From contig JBBQKG010000001.1 in the NCBI GenBank assembly GCA_038326655.1, positions 116,989-180,988 of the forward strand: a stretch of DNA of 64,000 nt, written 5' to 3'. Shown one piece after another: positions 58,762 through 64,000 of the stretch (positions within the stretch are counted from its first letter, which is position 1; each line of letters begins with the position of its first letter). The DNA comes from JBBQKG01 sp038326655. Lineage in GTDB: Bacteria; Actinomycetota; Thermoleophilia; Solirubrobacterales; JBBDJG01. The position numbers and the translations under genes are program-made. The notes below the pieces were generated by a model. It was not told where the DNA came from. It worked only from the letters and a program-made list of their open reading frames with translations, and did no database searches.

Positions 58762-59588
58762 CCGCCCTCGAGGTTGAGCGCGCCGGAGAGCTCCGCCTCG
58801 ATCCGCTCCGCAAGCAGGCCCGCGACGCGCTGCGTCACGGGGCCCGGGCACGCGTACGTGAGGTCGTCGAGCGAGGCGACGCCCTGGACCTCGCGAAGCG
58901 ACGAGGCCAGGAAGACCTCGGAGGCCTCCAGCACGTCGCCGAGCTTGTAGTCGCCGGACTCCTCCTGGACGGGCGCCACCTGCATGATGCGCGCACGCGT
59001 GATCGAGGCGAGGATCCCGGCCCCGAGCTCGGGCGTGTGGAGCATCCCCTCGCCGTCCACCCAGAAGATCGTCGAGGTGGGCGCCTCCATCACGGTCCCG
59101 TCCGGCCCGACCAGCAGCGCCTCGTCGGCGCCGTCACGCCTGGCGATCCGCGACGCGGTCATGTTGGCCTCGTAGGACAGCGTCTTCAGGCCCGTGAGGA
59201 CGATCGTGGGCTGGTATTCGACGGTCGACAGTGCGAGACCGTGCTCGAAGGCGTGGGGCGGCTCGACGATCGCGATCCGCCGTCCACCGCGGGTGAGGAC
59301 CAGCCGCAGCTCCCCGTCGCGCTGGTGGTTGGCGTCGAGCAGCTCGGCGATCTCGTGCTCGAACGCGGCACGGTCCCAGTCGAGGAAGATCCCCTCCGCC
59401 GAGCGGTCGAGCCGGTCGAGATGGTCGCCCAGCGCGAACGGGCGGTTGTCGTAGAGCTTCAGCATCTCGAATGCGCCGTCGCCCCGGATCAGGCCCTCGT
59501 CCATGATCGAGATGGTCGCCTCGCCGGTTGGCATCACGTCGCCGTCGACGGAGCAGAGCAGCGCGCGCGGGTCGGGGGCGGCGAACAT
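58758..59588 (-). CDS. Class IV aminotransferase (IlvE/PabC-like)
   Basis: PLP fold-type IV enzyme, 276 residues. SIMDEGLIRGDGAFEMLKLY, the PLP lysine in GLKTLSYEANMTASR, EALLVGPDGTVMEAPTSTIFW and ITRARIMQVAPV match the family. Substrate could be branched-chain amino acids, D-amino acids or aminodeoxychorismate. In this acyl-CoA operon, branched-chain amino-acid catabolism is an attractive but unproven role. Confidence 0.9.
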   Translation of the reverse strand: MFAAPDPRALLCSVDGDVMPTGEATISIMDEGLIRGDGAFEMLKLYDNRPFALGDHLDRLDRSAEGIFLDWDRAAFEHEIAELLDANHQRDGELRLVLTRGGRRIAIVEPPHAFEHGLALSTVEYQPTIVLTGLKTLSYEANMTASRIARRDGADEALLVGPDGTVMEAPTSTIFWVDGEGMLHTPELGAGILASITRARIMQVAPVQEESGDYKLGDVLEASEVFLASSLREVQGVASLDDLTYACPGPVTQRVAGLLAERIEAELSGALNLEGG

Positions 59589-59594
59589 AGCGGG

Positions 59595-59996
59595 CTAGCT
59601 TAATCCAACCGCCGCGAGCGCCTCCTCATGGCTCAGGAACGCCTGAAACCGCGTCATCTTCCCGTCGCGAACCTCGACGAGCCAGCCGGTCTCCTGATCC
59701 AGCTCGACCCCGCTGCCGCGGCCGCGCAGGTGCATGTGGCCGAGTGCGACCACCCGGTCGCCGAGCTCATGGAAGACCTCGGGATGGATCTGCCAGACCT
59801 CGAAGCTCTCCTCCATCGCCGCGATCCACTCGCGGTAGCCGTCGTGACCGTGGAGGGGGCCGCCGCCGAAGAGCTGGGCACTGGCGACGTGGAGCTCGAC
59901 CTCCGGGTCGATCACCTCCAGAAGCGACTCGCGGTCACTGGGAGTGTTCCAGCGCTCGAAGGCTTCCCGGACGAAGTCGGCATTCGATGCCGTCAC
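59595..59996 (-). CDS. SnoaL-like (NTF2-fold) protein
   Basis: A 133-residue protein: NADFVREAFERWNTPSDRES, DGYREWIAAMEESFEVWQI and EVRDGKMTRFQAFLSHEEALAAVGL. The closing EEALAAVGL resembles the paralogue at 52700. GTG start overlaps the stop of a short minus-strand frame upstream. First intact gene of the minus-strand acyl-CoA operon. Confidence 0.83.
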   Translation of the reverse strand: MTASNADFVREAFERWNTPSDRESLLEVIDPEVELHVASAQLFGGGPLHGHDGYREWIAAMEESFEVWQIHPEVFHELGDRVVALGHMHLRGRGSGVELDQETGWLVEVRDGKMTRFQAFLSHEEALAAVGLS

Positions 59997-60209
59997 GTCT
60001 CCAGGCCGGCGTCCTTCAGCGCCTGCCAGGCCTCGGCCATCCTGGGGACGATCTCGAGTTCTCGGCGGACATCAGGTAGGCCTGTTCCGGAGTAGCTTCG
60101 AGAGGCCCGCGCCGAGCGGGCCTCCCTCATTTGACGATGACCCTTCGAGACGCCTCCCTGTGAGGTTTGGTGCTGAAGCAACTCGCTGCCCGTCGAGAAT
60201 GTACGTCAC
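59993..60209 (-). other. Probable gene remnants
   Basis: No intact gene. A minus-strand frame ends in a protein-like tail (EIVPRMAEAWQALKDAGLET) whose TGA overlaps the GTG of the NTF2-like gene. This suggests the C-terminus of a lost, once-coupled upstream gene. Confidence 0.3.
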
Positions 60210-60650
60210 TCGCGGTTTCCCGGCCGAGCCCCTGGCCGACGTCGCGGTTGCGACGGCCGGCGGAGGGCGCGGGGGCACGGGTTGAAGGCGCACCTGGACG
60301 GCTACCAGGAGGTGCCGCCCATCTCGACGGCCGCGAAGTTCGCCCACATCCACTTCGGCCAATTCGGTGTCGACGGCGGCGTCTCGGCGTTTCTCTGCGG
60401 CGGCAGCAAGCCTGCCTGCCCGCCCTCCGGCGAGGTGACGGGGACGATCGCCGCGAGCGACGTCGTGGGTCCGGCCGCCCAGGGCATCGCGGCCGGCGAG
60501 ATCGACGAGCTGATCGCCGCGATCAGGCACGGCGTGACCTACGTCAACATCCACACGACGCGTACGGAGACGGTGAGATCCGCGGCCAGATCGGTGGCCG
60601 GGGCGGCCATGGCGACTTCGGGCAGAAGGGCCGGCATGGCGACTGGGGCA
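60210..60650 (+). pseudogene. Decayed CHRD-domain gene
   Basis: Fragments of a CHRD-domain exported protein lie in three frames. A signal-peptide-like end (LADVAVATAGGG) is in one frame to about 60280. From 60282 the next frame reads LKAHLDGYQEVPPISTA, then jumps directly to AKFAHIHFGQFGVDGGVSAF ... ASDVVGPAAQGIAAGEIDEL and TYVNIHTTR; the middle of the domain, normally about 50 residues, is missing. Near 60560 the expected ending GDGEIRGQIGGRGGHGD continues in another frame. Two frameshifts and an internal deletion point to a pseudogene. Confidence 0.65.
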
Positions 60651-60882
60651 GGGCGGAGACCAGGGCGGCGACTAGCCTGAGGCCGACCGTGTTGCCGCTG
60701 GCGGCGACTTTTCCGAGGATCGACACCGCGTGCTGAACCGGCGAGGGGTTGTCCATCGTGATCGTGACCCGTGCTCCGGCGAGCATGCGGCGACTCCGAG
60801 CGGCGATGTCGCGGTACAACTTGCCCTACGTGCGCCGGCTTGCGGAAACGGCGCACGGCATCCGACATTCGAGGAGCAACAC

Positions 60883-61050
60883 ATGGCTGAACGGGAAGGT
60901 CGCGGAGGGATCGCCGGGATTTCGACCGGCGGGATCCTCGTCATCATCGGGATCGTCGTGATGATCGTCTGGAGCGTCTTGCTCGGACTGATAATCACCC
61001 TCGTCGGGCTGATCGCCTTCGGCGGTTTCGCGCGGGGGAAGTGGTACTAA
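60883..61050 (+). CDS. Small membrane protein (55 aa)
   Basis: ATG 60883 with GAGGAG 6 nt upstream. The protein has a charged N-terminus (MAEREGRGGIAG), one long or two short hydrophobic helices (ISTGGILVIIGIVVMIVWSV, LLGLIITLVGLIAFGGFA) and a short basic end. The family is not recognised; such proteins are common near stress genes. It converges on the thiolase gene 4 nt later. Confidence 0.7.
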   Translation: MAEREGRGGIAGISTGGILVIIGIVVMIVWSVLLGLIITLVGLIAFGGFARGKWY

Positions 61051-61054
61051 GCGC

Positions 61055-62260
61055 TCAAGCGGCCGTGTTCTCGACCACCATCGCGAGCCCCTGGCCGACG
61101 CCGATGCACATCGTCGCCACGCCATAGCGGCCACCGCGGCGGCGCAGCTCCCAGATCAGCGTGCCGGCGAGGCGCGCGCCGGAGCAGCCCAGTGGGTGGC
61201 CGAGCGCGATCGCGCCCCCGTTCACGTTCAGCTTGTCGTTGTCGATCCCGAGCTCCCGCATGCTCGCGAGCACCTGCGCCGCAAATGCCTCGTTGAGCTC
61301 GACCAGGTCGATGTCGTCGATCGTCAGCCCCGCGCGCTCGAGCGCCTTGCGCGTCGCGGGGACCGGGCCGATGCCCATGTAGGCGGGATCGACGCCCGCG
61401 GCGCCGACCGAGACGATGCGGGCGAGCGGCTCGCGGCCAAGTTCCTTCGCGCGCAGCTCGCTCGCCAGTACCAGGCACGCGGCGCCGTCGTTGATGCCCG
61501 ACGAGTTTCCCGCGGTCACCGTCCCGCCCTCGCGGAACGCCGGCCGCAGCCTCGCCAGCTGCTCGAGCGACGTGTCGGAGCGGGGTTGCTCGTCGGCATG
61601 GACGGTCACCGGGTCGCCCTTCGGCTGAGGCGCGGGGTAGGGCACGATCTCGTCGTCGAAGCGGCCCGCCTCGGCTGCCGCGACCGCGCGCCGGTGGCTC
61701 TCCAGCGCAAACTCGTCCTGGTCGCCACGGCTCACGCCGTAGCGCTCGGCCACGTTCTCGGCCGTCTCGCCCATGCCTTCGGTCGAGTACAGCTCCGCCA
61801 TCCGCGGGTTCACGAACCGCCAGCCGATCGTGGTGTCGTAGAGCCGGCCGTCGCCGCGGGGGAACGAGCGGTCTGGCTTGGACATCGCGAGCGGCGCGCG
61901 CGTCATCGACTCGACGCCCCCGGCCAGCACGAGGTCCCCTTCGCCGAGCCTGATCTGACGTGCGGCCTGGCTGACGGCCTCGAGCCCAGACGCACACAAG
62001 CGGTTGACGGTCACGCCGGGCACCTCGACCGGCAGCCCCGCGAGCAGCGACGCCATCCGCGCGACGTTGCGATTGTCCTCGCCGGCCTGGTTGGTGCAGC
62101 CCATGAAGACTTCCTCGATCGCGTCCTCGGGAAGCGCGCTGCGCTCGACCGCCGCCCGCACGGCGTGGGCGGCGAGATCGTCGGGCCGCGCATTCGCGAG
62201 CCCGCCGCCGTAGCGGCCGATCGGGGTGCGGAGCGCGTCGATCACGTACGCGTCAGCCAT
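61055..62260 (-). CDS. Acetyl-CoA acetyltransferase (thiolase)
   Basis: Thiolase completing beta-oxidation or making acetoacetyl-CoA. The first catalytic Cys lies in VNRLCASGLEAVSQAA, the His in NVNGGAIALGHPLGCSGAR (GHP), and the second Cys in TMCIGVGQGLAMVVEN. Starts at the ATG complementary to 62258-62260, 8 nt after TACAGT; about 401 residues. It points the same way as the acyl-CoA operon (54718-59996) but is separated from it by the decayed CHRD gene and a small plus-strand gene. Confidence 0.95.
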   Translation of the reverse strand: MADAYVIDALRTPIGRYGGGLANARPDDLAAHAVRAAVERSALPEDAIEEVFMGCTNQAGEDNRNVARMASLLAGLPVEVPGVTVNRLCASGLEAVSQAARQIRLGEGDLVLAGGVESMTRAPLAMSKPDRSFPRGDGRLYDTTIGWRFVNPRMAELYSTEGMGETAENVAERYGVSRGDQDEFALESHRRAVAAAEAGRFDDEIVPYPAPQPKGDPVTVHADEQPRSDTSLEQLARLRPAFREGGTVTAGNSSGINDGAACLVLASELRAKELGREPLARIVSVGAAGVDPAYMGIGPVPATRKALERAGLTIDDIDLVELNEAFAAQVLASMRELGIDNDKLNVNGGAIALGHPLGCSGARLAGTLIWELRRRGGRYGVATMCIGVGQGLAMVVENTAA

Positions 62261-62308
62261 CGCGACCAACTGTAGTCAAAGGGGGGTTAGACTGGCCGTC
62301 GGGGTTTC

Positions 62309-62587
62309 GTGGACGCATTTCCACTCATCGTGCTGGGCGGGATCGGTCTTGCGGTCGGCCTCCTCGTGCTGCTCGCCAACCTCTATCCCGGCTCCGGGGC
62401 CGACCTGCTCGACTGGGGCCCGAGCCGCACCTACGAGCACGAGATCGAGCTCGAGATGCAGGACATCGACCAGATGATCGAGGCTCAGAACGCCTACCGG
62501 CGCAAGCGCGGTGAGCGCGAGGTGACCGAGGACGAGGTCCGCGAGACCGTCGTGCGCGAGGAGATTCGCAGGCTCGACGAGTCGTAG
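62309..62587 (+). CDS. Small membrane-anchored protein (92 aa)
   Basis: GTG start; one N-terminal helix (LIVLGGIGLAVGLLVLLANL) then a strongly acidic/basic helical segment rich in Glu and Arg (EIELEMQDIDQMIEAQNAYR, VRETVVREEIRRLDES), probably coiled coil. TAGACT lies at 62288-62293, opposite the TACAGT of the divergent thiolase gene, with 48 nt between starts. Function unknown. Confidence 0.72.
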   Translation: MDAFPLIVLGGIGLAVGLLVLLANLYPGSGADLLDWGPSRTYEHEIELEMQDIDQMIEAQNAYRRKRGEREVTEDEVRETVVREEIRRLDES

Positions 62588-62650
62588 TCGACTCCACGAG
62601 ACTCGTCCCGTCGCGCGGCGAGACGTCGCCCGGAGCGCCCGAAGGGTGGG

Positions 62651-62938
62651 ATGTCGATCCACCACGCGGTACCGGGAGAGCGCGGGGAGGCCTCGGCGCC
62701 GGCGCCCTCGATCAGGCGGCGCGACGCTCGCGCTGCCGAGGCGTGTTGCGATGCGCCGGTAGCCGTACCCTTCGAGGGCGAGATGTTCTGCCCCAACTGC
62801 ATGTCCCCATACGTCGAGGTGGTCGCCCCAGAGCCCGAAGAGGCGGGCGCCGCGGCGGTCGACGAGGTGCTCGTGCGGTGCACGGAGTGCGAGTACACCG
62901 CTCCCAAGAGCGAGTTCGTGCCCGAAAACTACCGCTAG
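62651..62938 (+). CDS. Zinc-ribbon-like small protein
   Basis: The conserved part is MFCPNCMSPYVEVV ... VRCTECEYTAPKSEFVPENYR, two CxxC pairs forming one zinc site. Upstream of it the frame stays open to an ATG at 62651, but the extra 44 residues are Arg/Ala-rich and may not be translated. ATG 62783 would give a compact 51-residue protein with TACCCT 11 nt upstream. I list the long form with this reservation. Confidence 0.6.
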   Translation: MSIHHAVPGERGEASAPAPSIRRRDARAAEACCDAPVAVPFEGEMFCPNCMSPYVEVVAPEPEEAGAAAVDEVLVRCTECEYTAPKSEFVPENYR

Positions 62939-63023
62939 GGCCGTGTTCCCGGCATAACTCGGTAAATGTGGTAGGAATTTAGGGAAATCAATGCCGCGAC
63001 GACTGCGAGGCGGGTGAGTAGCG

Positions 63024-63866
63024 ATGGGTGACTACGCGAAGGACGTTCTGGTCAGCACGGACTGGGTCCAGGAGCATCAAGACGACGACTCAGTGCGGAT
63101 CGTCGAGGTCGACGAGAATCCGGCCCTCTACGCCGACGCCCACATTCCGGGCGCGATCGGCTTCGACTGGCAGCGAGACCTGCAGGACCAGGTCAAGCGC
63201 GACTTCCTGGGGCCGAAGGAGTTCGGCGAGCTGTTCGGCTCGCGTGGCATCTCGAACGACCACACGGTCGTGCTCTACGGCGACCGCAACAACTGGTTCG
63301 CCGCATACACCTACTGGTACCTGAAGTACTACGGGCACGACAACGTGAAGCTCATGAACGGCCCGCGCGAAAAGTGGATCGGGGAGGACAAGCCAACCTC
63401 GAAGGAGGTTTCCTCGCACCCCGCGACGACGTTCGAGGTGAAGGGCACCGACGACGCGATCCGCGCGAAGCGCGACGAGATGCTCGAGATCGTGGGCACC
63501 GATACGCGCATGGTGGACGTGCGCTCGCCCCAGGAGTATTCCGGCGAGCTGATCGCGATGGCCGGCTACGAGCAGGAGGGAGCGCAGCGCGGCGGCCACA
63601 TCCCGGGTGCCGCGAACGTGCCGTGGGCACAGGCCGTGAACGAGGACGGCACGTTCAAGTCGGCCGACGACCTCCGCACCCTCTACCAGGGCAAGGGCGT
63701 CCTGGCCGACAAGGAGATCGTGGCCTACTGCCGGATCGGGGAGCGCTCGGCGCACACGTGGTTCGTGCTGCACGAGCTACTCGGCAACGACAACGTGAAG
63801 AACTACGACGGCTCCTGGACCGAGTGGGGCAACATGGTTGCCGTGCCGGTCGAGAAAGGCGCCTAG
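63024..63866 (+). CDS. Thiosulfate sulfurtransferase (two-domain rhodanese)
   Basis: A 280-residue protein with two rhodanese modules. The inactive N-terminal one (about 8-130) has ADAHIPGAIGFDWQRDLQD; the catalytic C-terminal one (about 150-275) has MVDVRSPQEYSGEL, GGHIPGAANVPW and the active-site loop CRIGERS with Cys236. It transfers sulfane sulfur to cyanide or thiol acceptors in cells. The CRIGER loop is common in actinobacterial SseA/CysA-type enzymes. Confidence 0.93.
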   Translation: MGDYAKDVLVSTDWVQEHQDDDSVRIVEVDENPALYADAHIPGAIGFDWQRDLQDQVKRDFLGPKEFGELFGSRGISNDHTVVLYGDRNNWFAAYTYWYLKYYGHDNVKLMNGPREKWIGEDKPTSKEVSSHPATTFEVKGTDDAIRAKRDEMLEIVGTDTRMVDVRSPQEYSGELIAMAGYEQEGAQRGGHIPGAANVPWAQAVNEDGTFKSADDLRTLYQGKGVLADKEIVAYCRIGERSAHTWFVLHELLGNDNVKNYDGSWTEWGNMVAVPVEKGA

Positions 63867-63945
63867 AGGTCACTTGCAAGCAGCTGAAAGCGAGAAGCGG
63901 GGCCGAAGACGTCCCGCCCGCGTGTAGCGTTGGTATATAAGCCAC

Positions 63946-64000
63946 ATGGTGGGGATTGTGGAAATAAAGGGGCCGCGCACGGTTCCCTCCGTGAAGTATT
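63946..64000 (+). CDS. Possible start of a further gene, cut by the window end
   Basis: ATG 63946 opens a frame to the last base, with TATATAA just upstream (63934-63940) in the leaderless arrangement of this genome. Only 18 codons are visible (MVGIVEIKGPRTVPSVKY), too few to assign. Confidence 0.3.
   Translation, partial: MVGIVEIKGPRTVPSVKY

Noticed and set aside
60544..60819. Minus-strand ORF with segment TITMDNPSPVQHAVSILGKV
   Set aside because: No recognised family, no ribosome site, and it overlaps the decayed CHRD gene; could be a remnant but not supportable.

Overview
The window looks like a chromosomal segment of a high-GC actinobacterium. My best guess is the class Thermoleophilia (Solirubrobacterales/Gaiellales type). 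The reasons are the very high GC, heavy GTG use with some TTG starts, the rplM-rpsI-glmM-glmS-nnr-alr order, a GuaB3-type IMP dehydrogenase beside guaA, a type 2 PyrF, and many genes whose -10 box (TANNNT) sits only 6-10 nt before the start codon, which implies leaderless mRNAs. The taxon is inference. I see no rRNA, tRNA, CRISPR array, insertion sequence or phage gene, so this reads as core chromosome plus some fast-evolving accessory genes.

Layout. 1-1,100: a Flp-type prepilin, a possible 98-aa minus-strand ORF and a non-coding stretch with two related hairpins. 1,100-7,060: RNase PH, RdgB and a zinc-type CDF transporter; then a convergent 47-aa membrane protein; then a tightly overlapping operon of a Roadblock/LC7-like protein, a basic 71-aa protein, TldD and TldE/PmbA. 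7,160-14,470: HU, PyrF, LysM protein, D,D-carboxypeptidase, PfkB-family kinase, GuaB3, GuaA, GlsB-type membrane protein. 14,680-16,210: an M23 peptidase under an apparent cyclic-di-AMP (ydaO/yuaA) riboswitch. 16,430-25,714: L13, S9 (with a long acidic extension), GlmM, GlmS, Nnr, a CBS protein, alanine racemase and a CCA-adding-type enzyme. 25,711-33,000: M28 peptidase, HIT protein, IF1, amidase with an AtzG/GatC-like small subunit, exported and zinc-ribbon proteins, a glycosyltransferase and a CBS protein.

33,005-37,947 (minus): cytochrome oxidase/heme A cluster ctaC-ctaD-ctaA-ctaB plus two tiny membrane proteins, with no subunit III gene. 38,051-43,598: PaaG-like enoyl-CoA hydratase/isomerase, UPF0173-type hydrolase, a tandem SCP2 / R2lox-like di-metal oxidase fusion, a PAP2 protein and a YbhN-type membrane protein, suggestive of lipid chemistry. 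43,600-54,700: thioredoxin reductase behind an operator-like palindrome, a frameshifted PHP phosphoesterase, a secreted alpha/beta hydrolase, an MBL-fold protein, a Tat-exported amine oxidase, a protein joining a prepilin-type leader to a Vps62/NLP-like domain, and small NTF2-like, zincin and thioesterase genes.

54,718-62,260 (minus): a fatty-acid/acyl-CoA degradation set (thiolase, acyl-CoA dehydrogenase, enoyl-CoA hydratase, 3-hydroxyacyl-CoA dehydrogenase) with a cupin, a class IV aminotransferase and an NTF2-like protein, interrupted by a decayed CHRD-domain gene. 62,309-64,000: two small proteins, a rhodanese and the start of a further ORF. Translational coupling is widespread: NTGA and 8-nt stop/start overlaps link many operon neighbours, and two genes (glmM and the 3-hydroxyacyl-CoA dehydrogenase) seem to start at CTG inside such an overlap.
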